Counted from the stretch's first letter, positions 9,727 through 19,607 are shown. The stretch is DNA of 64,000 nt from Pseudomonas poae (GCA_028869255.1 CP110972.1:6610001-6674000); one strand, 5' to 3'. The notes: generated by a model from the sequence alone, not told the origin. Program-made: numbers and translations.

Positions 9727-11199
9727 ATGCTTACCGTGACCGAAGCTTTTGTTGTCGTTCAAACCGCTGAAGAAGCCGTGGATCGGCTGGCGGCTCTGCA
9801 TGAGCGTGCTACCGGCGCGCTCAACCAGGCCCTCAAGCAATACCTCAAGGACCGCGTCGAACCCGACGCCGAACAACGCGCGCTGTTTCGCTACCCGGAA
9901 CTGCGCCTGACTTACCTGGTTCAAGGCGAAGTCCCACAGACCACCCGGGCGTATGCCAAGGTGCAACTGCCGGGGACCTACAGTGTTACCGTCACCCATC
10001 CTGCAGCGTTTCGTAAGTATCTGCTGGAACAACTGGTGCCGTTGATGCACGACTTCACCGTGACGGTAGAAGTGGGCGTGAGCCAGCAGAACATTCCGTA
10101 CCCGTACGTGGTGGAGCAGGGCGACGAACTGGCCGGCTCCGGCGTGACCGCCGCGACCCTGGCCCGTGTGTTCCCCAGTACCGACCTGTCCGCCGCCACC
10201 GATGGCATCGCCGACGGCCTGTATGACTGGGAAAACACCGACCCGCTGCCGCTGGCGCTGTTCGATGCGGCCCGCGTGGACTTTTCCCTGCGCCGCCTGG
10301 TGCACTACACCGGCAGCGACTGGCGCCATGTACAGCCGTGGATCCTGCTGACCAACTATCACCGGTATGTCGACCAGTTCATCCTGCATGGCCTCGAGCA
10401 ACTGCGCAGCGACCCGCGCTTTATCCGCATGGTGCTGCCGGGCAACGTGATCATCGACAAGAGCATGGATCACGGTGAAGCCTCGGCGATTGCCGCAGGC
10501 GTGGTCTGGCATCGCTATCAGATGCCGGCTTATCACCTGCAGGCCAGCGACGGCCACGGCGTGACCCTGGTGAATATCGGCGTCGGCCCGTCCAACGCCA
10601 AGAACATCACTGACCACCTGGCCGTGCTGCGCCCGCATTGCTGGCTGATGATCGGCCACTGCGGCGGTCTGCGCCAATCCCAGACCATCGGCGACTACGT
10701 ACTGGCTCACGCCTATATGCGCCGCGACGGGATCCTGGACCGCGTGGTGCCGCCGAACATCCCGATTCCGGCCCTGGCCGAAGTGCAGATGGCCTTGCAG
10801 CAAGCGGCGGCGAACGTCACCGGCGAAAAAGGCGAAGAGCTGAAAAAACGCCTGCGCACCGGCACCGTGCTGACCTACGACGACCGTAACTGGGAACTGC
10901 GCTGGGCTCAGGAACGGCCGCTGATCAACTTGTCCCGCGCCGTGGCCGTGGACATGGAAAGCGGCACCATCGCCGCCCAGGGTTACCGTTTGCGGGTGCC
11001 CTATGGCACGTTGCTGTGCGTGTCGGACAAGCCGCTGCACAGCGAGATCAAGCTGCCGGGTTCGGCCAACGCGTTCTATGAGCGTGCGGTCAGCCAGCAC
11101 TTGAAGATCGGTATCGAGGCAGTCGACCTGCTGCGCACCGAACTCAACTCGTTGCACTCGCGCAAACTGCGCAGCTTCGACGAGCCGCCGTTCCGCTAA
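9727..11199 (+). CDS. amn: AMP nucleosidase
   Basis: Cleaves AMP to adenine and ribose 5-phosphate, regulating adenylate pools. It has 490 residues from ATG 9727 ([19 protein letters not shown]), close to the E. coli enzyme. GTG 9736 is an alternative because the AGGATG before it is better spaced. It has an N-terminal regulatory domain and a C-terminal phosphorylase-type catalytic domain: [21 protein letters not shown] near residue 285, MIGHCGGLR near 308, [32 protein letters not shown] near 415-445. The open frame extends upstream through the REP element, which is not expected to be coding. Confidence 0.93.
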   Translation: MLTVTEAFVVVQTAEEAVDRLAALHERATGALNQALKQYLKDRVEPDAEQRALFRYPELRLTYLVQGEVPQTTRAYAKVQLPGTYSVTVTHPAAFRKYLLEQLVPLMHDFTVTVEVGVSQQNIPYPYVVEQGDELAGSGVTAATLARVFPSTDLSAATDGIADGLYDWENTDPLPLALFDAARVDFSLRRLVHYTGSDWRHVQPWILLTNYHRYVDQFILHGLEQLRSDPRFIRMVLPGNVIIDKSMDHGEASAIAAGVVWHRYQMPAYHLQASDGHGVTLVNIGVGPSNAKNITDHLAVLRPHCWLMIGHCGGLRQSQTIGDYVLAHAYMRRDGILDRVVPPNIPIPALAEVQMALQQAAANVTGEKGEELKKRLRTGTVLTYDDRNWELRWAQERPLINLSRAVAVDMESGTIAAQGYRLRVPYGTLLCVSDKPLHSEIKLPGSANAFYERAVSQHLKIGIEAVDLLRTELNSLHSRKLRSFDEPPFR

Positions 11200-11217
11200 G
11201 CGGTTGGGATGGTCATT

Positions 11218-11256
11218 TAACGGTCAGGCCACTAGCATTGTCGGTCCTGACCGTTA
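11218..11256. other. Perfect 11-bp inverted repeat between amn and rluE
   Basis: TAACGGTCAGG at 11218-11228 and CCTGACCGTTA at 11246-11256, separated by 17 bases. No T-run follows, so it is not a clear intrinsic terminator. It starts about 19 bases after the amn stop and ends 14 bases before the rluE start, so it could be an operator or an RNA hairpin in the rluE leader. Confidence 0.6.
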
Positions 11257-11270
11257 GATGTTCCTTTGCC

Positions 11271-11906
11271 ATGTCCCGTCCCACCCGTCCCGATTCGCGC
11301 CGCCCTGGCGTGAAACCTCCACATTGCGCAGCGCGGCGTGTCGCCAAGGCGCCACCGGCCGAGCCGAAATTGGTCCTGTTCAATAAACCGTTCGACGTGC
11401 TGACCCAGTTCAGCGACGAAGGCGGGCGTGCGACCCTCAAGGATTTTATCGACATCCCCGGCATCTACCCGGCCGGCCGCCTGGACCGTGACAGCGAAGG
11501 TTTGCTGCTGCTGACCAATGATGGCCAGCTGCAGGCGCGGATTGCCGACCCCAAGCACAAGCTGGCGAAAACCTATTGGGTGCAAGTCGAAGGCGAGCCC
11601 ACCGAAGAGCAGCTGCAACGCCTGCGTGACGGCGTGGAACTCAACGACGGCATGACCTTGCCCGCGCAAGCACGCCAGTTGGACGAGCCGGAGTTATGGC
11701 CACGCAACCCGCCCGTGCGTTTTCGCAAAAGCGTGCCGACCCACTGGCTGGAGTTGGTGATTCGTGAAGGGCGTAACCGCCAGGTGCGGCGCATGACCGC
11801 CGCCGTGGGCCTGCCGACCTTGCGCCTGGTGCGCGTGCGGATTGGCGATTGGTCGATTGACGGCCTGGACCAGGGCCAGTGGAAGGAAGTGCCGGCGCGC
11901 CTATAA
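11271..11906 (+). CDS. rluE: 23S rRNA pseudouridine synthase (RluE type)
   Basis: RsuA/RluB/E/F-family pseudouridine synthase of 211 residues. RluE modifies U2457 of 23S rRNA. Motifs: [14 protein letters not shown] near 35, the catalytic-aspartate segment [20 protein letters not shown] near 65-83, and the C-terminal [28 protein letters not shown]. It has no N-terminal S4 domain, which favours RluE over RsuA or RluB. I chose ATG 11271 because it begins the basic N-terminus. It overlaps the convergent DUF2788 gene by 6 bases at their 3' ends. Confidence 0.88.
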   Translation: MSRPTRPDSRRPGVKPPHCAARRVAKAPPAEPKLVLFNKPFDVLTQFSDEGGRATLKDFIDIPGIYPAGRLDRDSEGLLLLTNDGQLQARIADPKHKLAKTYWVQVEGEPTEEQLQRLRDGVELNDGMTLPAQARQLDEPELWPRNPPVRFRKSVPTHWLELVIREGRNRQVRRMTAAVGLPTLRLVRVRIGDWSIDGLDQGQWKEVPARL

Positions 11907-12119
11907 GGCGCCGGACTCGATCAGGCCGATCACTACGCTCTTGATGATAAACGCGGCCACGCCCAGCCCCAGCACGAAAAACAGGATGAACGAACCAAAG
12001 CGCCCGGCTTTGGATTTCTTCGCCAGGTCCCAGACGATAAAGCCCATGAAAATGATCAGGACGGTGACCAGGCCGGTCATCATCCATTCTTCAAACAGGG
12101 CGGGGTCGATGTTGTTCAT
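11901..12119 (-). CDS. DUF2788 small inner-membrane protein
   Basis: A 72-residue protein with two hydrophobic helices (about 14-32 and 44-66) joined by a basic loop [13 protein letters not shown], matching the DUF2788 family of unknown function. It begins [14 protein letters not shown]. It is convergent with rluE, overlapping its stop by 6 bases. Confidence 0.8.
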   Translation of the reverse strand: MNNIDPALFEEWMMTGLVTVLIIFMGFIVWDLAKKSKAGRFGSFILFFVLGLGVAAFIIKSVVIGLIESGAL

Positions 12120-12202
12120 GGGGGGCTTCCGGCAGGGCAGGTGGGCAAGTATAAGGCAGCGTTACTGCCGTAACATTGACCTGAGTCGAAGCGCAATCCA
12201 AA

Positions 12203-12292
12203 TGTGGGAGCGGGCTTGCTCGCGAAAGCGTCGGGTCAGTTGATACATGTGCTGACTGGCACACCGCATTCGCGAGCAAGCCCGCTCCCACA
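12203..12292. repeat. REP doublet (GTGGGAGCGGGCTTGCTCGCGAA type)
   Basis: Inverted pair of TGTGGGAGCGGGCTTGCTCG and its complement, spaced by about 45 bp with GTGCTGACTGGCACACCGC in the middle. It lies between DUF2788 and the Lrp-type gene. Confidence 0.85.
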
Positions 12293-12314
12293 GGGATCTG
12301 TATTGCTCTTGGTT

Positions 12315-12794
12315 TCAGGTACGCAGGTGCGTCAGTGGCAGCTCGGTACTGTTCAGCACCTGGTTGAGTACAAAGCTGGAACGCACGCTGGTCACGCCTT
12401 CAATACGGGTTAAATGCCCCAGCAGCAGCTTCTGGTAGTGATCCATGTCCGGCACCACCACTTTCAACTGATAGTCGGCGTCCATCCCGGTCACCAAACT
12501 GCACTCCAGTACTTGCGGCAGGGTGCGGATGGCCGCTTCGAAATTCTCGAAACGCTCTGGCGTGTGGCGGTCCATGCCGATCAGCACATAGGCGGTAAGG
12601 CTCAGCCCGAGCATCTTGCGGTCGAGCAGGGCGACCTGGCGTGCGATGTAGCCGTCGTCCTCCAATTGCTTGACCCGGCGTGAGCAGGGCGACGGCGACA
12701 GGCCGATACGCTCGGCCAACTCCTGGTTGGAGATCCTCGCGTCACGCTGCAATTCCGCCAAAATACTCAGGTCGTATCGGTCAAGCTTGCTCAT
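12315..12794 (-). CDS. Lrp/AsnC family transcriptional regulator
   Basis: A 159-residue feast/famine regulator with an N-terminal winged HTH (LDRYDLSILAELQRDARISN, then QELAERIGLSPSPCSRRVKQLE as recognition helix) and a C-terminal RAM ligand-binding domain (about 70-150; LECSLVTGMDADYQLKVVVPD). Such proteins respond to amino acids as octamers. Its upstream region (12795-13240) contains no divergent coding gene, which is unusual because these regulators often control a divergent neighbour. The target is unknown. Confidence 0.9.
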   Translation of the reverse strand: MSKLDRYDLSILAELQRDARISNQELAERIGLSPSPCSRRVKQLEDDGYIARQVALLDRKMLGLSLTAYVLIGMDRHTPERFENFEAAIRTLPQVLECSLVTGMDADYQLKVVVPDMDHYQKLLLGHLTRIEGVTSVRSSFVLNQVLNSTELPLTHLRT

Positions 12795-13082
12795 TGGGTT
12801 AGCCTTTGTCGTAACTATTGCGATGAATTATCTATGAAGGGTTAAAAATTGCGCAAGCACTGTTTATTGACGCAATCTTCGCAATCATCTGTCGGGCGCG
12901 GGCCTGTATCTTTATCAACAGAATCACCGCCTGGACAACAGTCCATTTACAGCGAGCCCAATCAAGCCCGCTGCGGCCGCCACCCCAGCAGGGTTGAGCC
13001 GGCCTCCAGGCTGCACACTGTCCACAAGACGGCGTGAGGTGAGCCAACGTCAAAAGCGTTGAGCCAGGACGAAATTCTCAAG
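12795..13082 (+). ncRNA. Gene-poor region ending in an orphan terminator; candidate small RNA
   Basis: The 446 bp from 12795 to 13240 hold no convincing reading frame on either strand. A strong plus-strand terminator lies at 13083-13105, so something transcribed rightward should end there. The repeated CGCAATC-type sequence near 12872-12888 (GACGCAATCTTCGCAATCA) may be a binding site for the adjacent Lrp-type protein. A noncoding RNA or a decayed gene would both fit. The 5' end is not determined, and I do not recognise a known RNA family. Confidence 0.35.
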
Positions 13083-13110
13083 GGGGTGGCCGACGGGTCA
13101 CCCCTTTTTC
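13083..13110 (+). terminator. Rho-independent terminator without an assigned gene
   Basis: Nine-bp stem GGGGTGGCC / GGTCACCCC (one G-T pair) with a GACG loop, followed by TTTTTCTTT. It points rightward. The nearest upstream gene is transcribed leftward, so the transcript it ends is unidentified. Confidence 0.75.
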
Positions 13111-13240
13111 TTTGCCTTAAGCCTTCTTACTCAAAAAAATGTTCTCGTGACTGATAACCTGTCTCAGAACCGGGCGAGGCTTTTCCAGTCTTATCTGGGA
13201 GGCCGGACGTTCTAGGCCCTTATCAGCAGTGAGGAATAGC

Positions 13241-14294
13241 ATGAAGCGCATCTGGCGTATGGCAGGTGTAGGTTTGCTGATGGTCACCGTCGGCACGCAA
13301 GTGATGGCTGACGAACGTGATAACGCACCGCGCCCTGAGGGGGGGTGGTCAGCATGAAAGAGGCCCGGAAGGCGGACGGCAAGGTAACGAACAGCCGCGC
13401 CCGCAGAACAATCAACCACGTCCTGAAAACGCTCAGCCTCGGCCACAAAACCAGCATTTCGATCGCGCCGAGCAACAGCAGCGCGGCGGCGGGCAGTGGC
13501 AAGGTCGCCCGCAAAATGCTGAGCAACCCCGCCCGGCGCCGCAGCCGGCGAATAACCTGCCGATCCAGGGTCGCCCGGACACCGTGCGCCAGACCCAGGA
13601 ACCGCGTCAGGGCTACTATCAGGACATTCCGCGTCGCAACGACGGCAATCAACACTGGCAGTCCGGGAATGGCCCAGGCCCGCGTCCAGGCGGTGGTTTC
13701 AACAATGGTCACCCCAATGACAACCGCTGGCCCGGCCGCCCTGATGGGCATGGCAATGGCTGGGGCCCGGGCCCGCAATATCGTCCCGGTTATACCGTCG
13801 ACCGCTTCCCCGACCGCAATTACCGCGTGCCGTACCGTGGCCAGGATTATTTCTTCTCCGGCGGCTACTGGTATCGCCCGCAAGGCCCGCGTTATGTAGT
13901 GGTGCGGCCGCCGTACGGGATCCGCGTGCAATACCTGCCGGATTACGCACGGGAAGTCTGGGTGGGCAGCGCGCTGTTCTTCCTCGCGGCGGGCTCCTAC
14001 TACACCTACGAAAGCAGCTCCCAGCAGTACGTGGTGGTGCAACCGCCAACAGCAGTGCCCGTGCAACAGGCCGCGCCGCAGGGCAATGGCTATGACGTAG
14101 TGGCCTATCCCGCCAACGGCCAATCACCGGCCCAGGTACAGCAGGACGGCTACGACTGTTACCGTTGGGCGGTGCAGCAAAGTGGCTTCGACCCGCAGGC
14201 CGTGACCTACGCCCCTGACCCGGCGGTGGTGCAAACCTACCGCCAGGCCCAGGGCAACTGCCTGAGCAGTCGCGGTTATCAGGTGCAGTATTAG
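13241..14294 (+). pseudogene. DUF6515 family exported protein, frame broken at a G7 run
   Basis: The frame opens at ATG 13241 with a good AGTGAGGAATAGC leader and a signal peptide (MKRIWRMAGVGLLMVTVGTQ, then VMADERDN). It stops at a TGA just after the run of seven G at 13339-13345. Removing one G continues as PEGGGQHERGPEGG into the frame that is open to 14294. The restored product is about 350 residues: a Q/P/R/N-rich low-complexity region (about 35-180), then YFFSGGYWYRPQGPRYVVVRPP, a hydrophobic glycine segment, and a C-terminal YDCYRWAVQQSGFDP motif typical of DUF6515 proteins. Function unknown; probably surface or periplasmic. The G7 run could be a phase-variable tract or an error. Confidence 0.8.
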
Positions 14295-14296
14295 GC

Positions 14297-14343
14297 AGAT
14301 GCAAGCTTCAAGCTTGAGGCTTATAGCTTGCAGCTTGCAGCTG
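14297..14343. repeat. AGCTTGCAGCTTG-type tandem/inverted repeat
   Basis: A run of AAGCTT, GCTTGAGGCTT and AGCTTGCAGCTTGCAGCTG units between the DUF6515 gene and the cation efflux gene. It enters the last codons of the latter (minus strand ends LQAASYKPQA). Short repeats built from AGCTTGCAGCTT are scattered through Pseudomonas genomes. Confidence 0.6.
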
Positions 14344-15213
14344 ATCCGCAGGATCCGCATGCACCAGCACTTCGGCACGCGGGTAGGCTTGGTGAATGGC
14401 ATCGGCGGCCTGGTCGCTGATGCCGTGGGCCACTGACAGCGTCAGCTCCCCCGGCAGCTCCAGGTGCAGTTGCACAAACCAGTGGCTGCCGGAAATCCGC
14501 GTGCGCAAATCATGCGCGCCCAATACGCCCGGCACGCCACGCGCCAGTTCCAGCATGTGCTGGCTGACCTCCGGCGGCAGTTCCTCATCCATCAGCACCG
14601 CGAAGCTTTCCCGGGCGATCTGGATCGCGCTCCACAAAATGTAGGCGGCAATCCCCAGGCCAAACCAGGCGTCCACCTGATGAAAGCCAAAACCCGCCAG
14701 CACCAGCGCCACCAGGATGCTGCCGTTGAGCATCAAGTCCGAGCGGTAATGCAGCGAGTCCGCCCGCACCGCGTTGGAGCCGGTTTCGCGGATTACCCGG
14801 TGTTGCAGCATCAGCAACGCCACGGTCATCACCAGCGAAAACACGATCACGCCGATGCTCAGCCAAGGCGCGCCTACAGGTTCCGGATGCTGCAAGCGCT
14901 GGTACGCCTGAAACGCGATCAACACCGCACTGCCCGCGATAAACAGCGCCTGGGCCATGCCCGACAGCGACTCAGCCTTGCCATGCCCATAGCGGTGATC
15001 ATCATCGGCCGGGCGCAGCGCGTAGTGCACCGCCAGCAAATTCAGCAGCGAGGTTACGCCGTCGAGCAGCGAGTCGGTCAACCCGGCGAGCATGCTCACC
15101 GAGCCGCTGAGCCACCAGGCGATGGCCTTGGTGATGATCAGCGCACAGGCCACGCCCACCGAAGCGCGGGTGGCCAGGCGCAGGAGTCTCGCGTGTTCGG
15201 GACTGCTGGTCAT
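14308..15213 (-). CDS. Cation diffusion facilitator transporter (FieF/YiiP type)
   Basis: Inner-membrane divalent-metal/proton antiporter (Zn, Fe or Cd) of 301 residues with six helices and a cytoplasmic C-terminal domain. The transport-site residues are Asp47 and Asp51 in TDSLLDG (helix 2), and the His and Asp of SLHYRSD (helix 5), the same pattern as E. coli FieF. The C-terminal domain has the HDLRTRISGSHWFVQLHLELPG segment. The last residues LQAASYKPQA derive from a repeat sequence. The start overlaps the upstream lipoprotein stop by 4 bases (ATGA), suggesting translational coupling. Confidence 0.93.
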   Translation of the reverse strand: MTSSPEHARLLRLATRASVGVACALIITKAIAWWLSGSVSMLAGLTDSLLDGVTSLLNLLAVHYALRPADDDHRYGHGKAESLSGMAQALFIAGSAVLIAFQAYQRLQHPEPVGAPWLSIGVIVFSLVMTVALLMLQHRVIRETGSNAVRADSLHYRSDLMLNGSILVALVLAGFGFHQVDAWFGLGIAAYILWSAIQIARESFAVLMDEELPPEVSQHMLELARGVPGVLGAHDLRTRISGSHWFVQLHLELPGELTLSVAHGISDQAADAIHQAYPRAEVLVHADPADQLQAASYKPQA

Positions 15214-15632
15214 AGGCGGATGGGTTGCAGGCCCAGGGAGGCCAGCTGTTGCACGCTGCCTTTGAACTGGATCATGCGCGGGTCATCCAGCGGCAGGGTG
15301 CGGCCGGTTTCCTTCTGGATAATGGTTTGCAGCTTGGCGTTGTCGACCTTGCCGTCGGCGCCGATGGCTTCCTGCAGTTTTTCGGGGGCGACCTGGGCGG
15401 TTTTGCCCGGTTCGAAGTAGATGGCGCCGGTGGCGAAGTCCACGCCGAACGCAATCAGGCCAGGGATTACATAAAACAGCAGGCCCACCGCATCGAGCAC
15501 GGCAATCGCCGGGTCGATCTTGCCGTCGATCTGGCCACGGCGGTCCGGATAGAAGATCGAGCCACAGGCCGTCAGTTGGCTCAGCAGGGTGACGGTGAGG
15601 ACACCGCCGATGACACGGGAAGCGATACGCAT
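15210..15632 (-). CDS. Small outer-membrane-type lipoprotein (YceK/YidQ-like)
   Basis: A 140-residue protein with a lipoprotein signal (MRIASRVIGGVLTVTLLSQL, then TACGS lipobox; the acylated Cys is near residue 23). PDRRGQIDGKIDPAIAVLDAVGLLFYVIPGLIAFGVDFATGAIY follows. I chose ATG 15632 because AGGAGAG lies before it; an in-frame ATG 18 bases upstream lacks this. Similar proteins have sometimes been named polyribonucleotide nucleotidyltransferase in error. It is co-transcribed with the metal efflux gene through a 4-base overlap. Function unknown. Confidence 0.8.
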   Translation of the reverse strand: MRIASRVIGGVLTVTLLSQLTACGSIFYPDRRGQIDGKIDPAIAVLDAVGLLFYVIPGLIAFGVDFATGAIYFEPGKTAQVAPEKLQEAIGADGKVDNAKLQTIIQKETGRTLPLDDPRMIQFKGSVQQLASLGLQPIRL

Positions 15633-15698
15633 GAAGACTCTCCTGAACACGTTTGAAAAATGACTATATGCCAGATCTACCAGGCGACGATGTTCAAA

Positions 15699-15787
15699 TG
15701 TGGGAGCGGGCTTGCTCGCGAATGCGATCGGTCACTTAATACAGCTGTGAATGATCTACCGCATTCGCGAGCAAGCCCGCTCCCACA
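15699..15787. repeat. REP doublet (GTGGGAGCGGGCTTGCTCGCGAA type)
   Basis: Inverted pair of TGTGGGAGCGGGCTTGCTCG and its complement, with about 45 bp between. It lies between the lipoprotein gene and the divergent hrpB. Confidence 0.85.
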
Positions 15788-15887
15788 TTCAATCGTGTTC
15801 CCCCAGTAGGATTGGGTTGTGCCTTTGAGACCAGCGCCGGCATCCGGCAGTTCGCCGTTATACTCGCCGCTCTGCTTTGGAGCCAGT

Positions 15888-18396
15888 ATGAATTCGTTGC
15901 CGATTGATGATGTTTTACCTGCCCTGCGTGACGCCTTGGCGAATCGCCATGAAGCCGTGCTGGAAGCACCGCCCGGCGCTGGTAAAACCACCCGCGTGCC
16001 CCTGGCCTTGCTGCACGAGCCCTGGTTGGCCGGGCAGACCATCCTGATGCTCGAACCCCGGCGCCTGGCCGCCCGTGCCGCGGCCGAACGCCTGGCCAGC
16101 GAGCTGGGCGAAAAGGTCGGTGAAACCGTGGGCTATCGCATCCGCCTCGACAGCAAAGTCGGCCCGAATACGCGCATTGAGGTGGTCACCGAAGGCATCC
16201 TCACCCGCCGCCTGCAGGACGACCCGGCGCTGGAGGGTGTGGGCCTGCTGATCTTCGACGAATTCCACGAGCGCAGCCTCGACGCCGACCTGGCGCTGGC
16301 CCTGAGCCTCAACGGCCGCGAGCTGTTTCGCGATGAGCAACCGCTGAAAATCCTGCTGATGTCCGCGACCCTTGAAGGCGAGCGCCTGGCCAGCCTGCTG
16401 GACGACGCGCCGATTCTGCGCAGTGAAGGGCGGATGTTCCCGGTGCAGATGCGCTGGGGTCGACCCTACCAGGCCGGTGAATTTATCGAGCCGCGTGTGG
16501 TGCAGACCCTCCTTGAAGCCTTGCATGACGAGACCGGCAGCGTGTTGGTGTTTCTGCCGGGGCAAGCCGAGATTCGCCGCGTCAATCAACAACTGGCCGA
16601 GGCCCTGGGCGACCGCCCCGATGTGCTGTTATGCCCGCTGCACGGCGAGCTGGACCTCAACGCCCAACGCGCCGCCATCGACACGGCCCCTGCGGGTAAA
16701 CGCAAAGTCGTACTGGCCACCAACATCGCCGAAACCAGCCTGACCATCAATGGTGTGCGCGTGGTGATCGACGCCGGGTTGGCGCGGGTGCCGCGTTTCG
16801 ACCCCGGCAGCGGCATGACCCGCCTCGACACCCAGCGCATCTCCCGCGCCAGCGCCACCCAGCGCGCCGGTCGGGCAGGGCGCCTGGAGCCGGGCGTGTG
16901 TTATCGCCTCTGGTCCGAGGACCAGCATGAAGGCCTGGCCGCGTATGGCAGTGCGGAAATCCTCGCTGCCGACCTCGCAGGTTTGGCCTTGCAACTGGCC
17001 CGCTGGGGCGTTACGCCTACGCAACTGGTGTGGCTGGACGTGCCGCCGGCTGCTGCGTATGCCCAGGCCCAGGATTTGCTGGTGCGCCTTGGTGCGTTGA
17101 ATGACGACAAACTCACCGCCCATGGCCAGAAAATGGCCGAGCTGCCGGCCCATCCGCGCATTGCCCATTTATTACTGCGTGGGCAGGACCTGGGGCTGGC
17201 GGCGACGGCCTGTGAGGTGGCCGCGCTGTTGGGCGAGCGCGACATTTTGCGCGGCGGCGGCGCGGATTTGCACAGCCGCCTGGCGTTGCTGTCCGGCGAA
17301 GAGCGCGCACGCGGCACTCAGGGCGGCGTGCAGCGCGCCAAGCAACTGGCCCGGCAATACCGGGGTTATTTAAGAGGCCAACCGACTCACGCCGTGGCCG
17401 ACCCCGACCACCCGCGCTGGCTCGGTGCCTTGCTGGCGCTGGCCTACCCGGACCGGGTCGCCCAGCAGCGACGCCCTGGCGGCGCCGAATACCGCCTGGC
17501 GAACGGCCGTGCCGCGCTGTTTGCCGAGGCCGACAGCCTGATGAAACAAGCCTGGCTGGTGATCGCCGACCTGGGCAGCCGCCAGGGCCAGCGTGAAGAG
17601 CGCATCTACCTGGCGGCGGGTTTTGACCCGGCGCTGTTCGACACGGTGCTCGCCGAGCAAGTGCGTCACGTCGACCAGCTGGATTGGGATGAGCGCGAAG
17701 GCGTGCTGCGCGCCGAACGCCAACGCAAAGTCGGTGAACTGGTGCTGAGCCGTGAACCGCTGACCGGCCTCGACGAGTCCGCACGCAGCCAGGCGCTGGT
17801 CAACCTCGTACGGCGCAAAGGGCTGGAGCTGTTGCCCTGGACGCCCGAGCTGCGCCAGTGGCAGGCCCGCGTCATGCTGCTGCGCCAGCTGGACGCCGGC
17901 AAAACCAGCGAATGGCCCGATATCAGTGACAAGGCGTTGCTGGCCAGCCTCGAACACTGGCTGATGCCTTATCTGGGCAAAGTGTCGCGCCTGAGCCATT
18001 TCGCCAACCTGGATATTTCAAGCTTCCTGCACAACCTGCTGCCGTGGCCGCTGCCCCAGCGCCTCGACGAACTCGCGCCCCAGCATGTGAAAGTACCCTC
18101 CGGGCTCGTCGGTGCGTTTGGACTACAGCGAACAGCCGCCGATTCTGGCCGTGCGCCTGCAGGAATTGTTCGGCCTGGCCGACACCCCGCGTATCGCCGG
18201 CGGGCGCCAGGTGGTCAAGTTGCACCTGCTGTCCCCGGCGCGACGGCCGGTGCAGGTGACCCAGGACCTGGCGAACTTCTGGCGCAGCACCTATGCCGAG
18301 GTGAAGAAGGATTTAAAAGGGCGGTACCCCAAGCACTACTGGCCGGATGACCCACTGGTGGCCGAGGCGACGGCGCGGATCAAACCCCGAAAGTAG
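15888..18396 (+). pseudogene. hrpB: ATP-dependent helicase HrpB, frame broken near the C-terminus
   Basis: DEAH/RHA-family helicase that would be about 835 residues. It begins MNSLPIDDVLPALRDAL and has Walker A APPGAGKTTRVPL, the DEFH box IFDEFHERSLDADL, LMSATLEGERL, ATNIAETSLTINGVRVVIDAG and QRAGRAGRLEPG, followed by HA2 and HrpB C-terminal domains. The frame breaks at the GGG at 18102-18104. Dropping one G turns PSGLVGAFG into PSGSSVRLDYSEQPPILAVR and runs on to FKGRYPKHYWPDDPLVAEATARIKPRK, the conserved HrpB end at 18396. Without correction the wrong frame ends at 18350. About 97 residues would be altered or lost; the helicase core is intact. Confidence 0.88.
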
Positions 18397-18413
18397 CAAC
18401 AACGAAGATCAAC

Positions 18414-18500
18414 TGTGGGCGCTGGCTTGCCTGCGATGGCATCCCCACGGTGCAACTGAAAACCTGCGGTGCCTGCATCGCAGGCAAGCCAGCTCCCACA
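18414..18500. repeat. REP doublet (GTGGG-GCTGGCTTGCCTGCGAT type)
   Basis: Inverted pair: TGTGGGCGCTGGCTTGCCTG and CAGGCAAGCCAGCTCCCACA, about 45 bp apart. The left arm has a one-base variant. It lies between the 3' ends of hrpB and the convergent nuclease-family gene. Confidence 0.85.
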
Positions 18501-18518
18501 CAGGTTTTGGGGTGTCTG

Positions 18519-19607
18519 TTATTGCGCGGCAGGCAGCAGAAACCGCGCAATCACCGGCAGATGGTTGGAGATGCGCAGCGTATCCTCCTGCCGCACCTTC
18601 GCCTCAACCCGCTTGATCCGCGGGCTGTAGAACAGGTAATCCAGCGTGCGATCCGGGCCATCGACACTTGGGTCATTGGGGAAGTGGGTCAGCCATTTTG
18701 CGCGGTCGATTCCGCTGGACTCACTGTTGCTCGGGATCATCGGGTATTTATCCCACAACAAATGCAGCTCGCTGTCCGGCGAATACTGCCCGCGTTTGCC
18801 CGCGTCCAGGCGCAGGAACTGCCCCAGCGGCAACAAGTTGAAATCCCCGCCGATCAACCATGGCGTACCACGGCCTTCGAATTTATCCAGCAGCTTGCCG
18901 GTGGTTTGCACTTGCTCCAACACCGCGCTGCGGCCAGGGGCGTCGCCGTCCAGGCGGGTGTTGAGCACCGCCAATTGGCCGCCGTCGCTCAGCGGCAGGT
19001 AGGTCAGCAGCAAGGCCGGTTTGGGCTGGAACTGACGGCTGAGGATATTGGCGTCCGGGGCCGGCAATTGCAGGCGCTCGGCGTGTTCGATCTGGTAACG
19101 GCTCAGGGTCGCGAGCTTGCGGCCGACGCTGCCGAAGATATGGCGGTCGGGCACGAAGTCGGCTTTCCAGTCGAAGGTCTGCGCGCTGCACGGGTAAAGG
19201 TCGACCAGACGCTCCTGCAACAGCGCGAGCTGGTCCTGGTAGTGCGAGGGTTTGGCGTTTTCATCGAGCTCCTGCAGCAGCAGGATGTCGGGTTGTTCGT
19301 CACGGATCACCCGCGCCACTTCGTCGAGGCTGGCGGCCATGTCTTCCACGGTGGGGCGGTCGTCCGGGCCACCGCCGTCGGCAGTGTCGTACCAGAACAC
19401 GTAGTTCTTGCCGGCCAGGTATTGCACGTTCCAGGTCATGACCTTGAGCGCCTGCCCCGGCAGCAGGGTCGGCGCACGCGGTGCGACGCAGCTGACGGGC
19501 AGGGTTTCCTTGGGCGCCGGGCGCCAGGTCAGGCTGTAGATCAGGGCCGTCAGCAGGCCCGCGATGATCAGCAGGCCCAGTAACGTGATGCGCAATAAAC
19601 GGGTCAT
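18519..19607 (-). CDS. Endonuclease/exonuclease/phosphatase family protein, membrane-anchored or exported
   Basis: A 362-residue protein of the DNase I/sphingomyelinase fold. It has an N-terminal hydrophobic segment (ITLLGLLIIAGLLTALIYSL) that is a signal anchor, then LKVMTWNVQYLAG near 53, DEQPDILLLQELDENA near 108, LNTRLDGDAP near 215, IGGDFNLLP near 250, and SDHLP-like ISNHLPVIARF at the C-terminus, supplying the Asn/Glu/Asp/His catalytic set. The substrate could be nucleic acid, a lipid head group or a phosphodiester, and sequence does not decide. The gene lies about 40 bp from the end of the YciC-like gene, on the same strand. Confidence 0.85.
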   Translation of the reverse strand: MTRLLRITLLGLLIIAGLLTALIYSLTWRPAPKETLPVSCVAPRAPTLLPGQALKVMTWNVQYLAGKNYVFWYDTADGGGPDDRPTVEDMAASLDEVARVIRDEQPDILLLQELDENAKPSHYQDQLALLQERLVDLYPCSAQTFDWKADFVPDRHIFGSVGRKLATLSRYQIEHAERLQLPAPDANILSRQFQPKPALLLTYLPLSDGGQLAVLNTRLDGDAPGRSAVLEQVQTTGKLLDKFEGRGTPWLIGGDFNLLPLGQFLRLDAGKRGQYSPDSELHLLWDKYPMIPSNSESSGIDRAKWLTHFPNDPSVDGPDRTLDYLFYSPRIKRVEAKVRQEDTLRISNHLPVIARFLLPAAQ

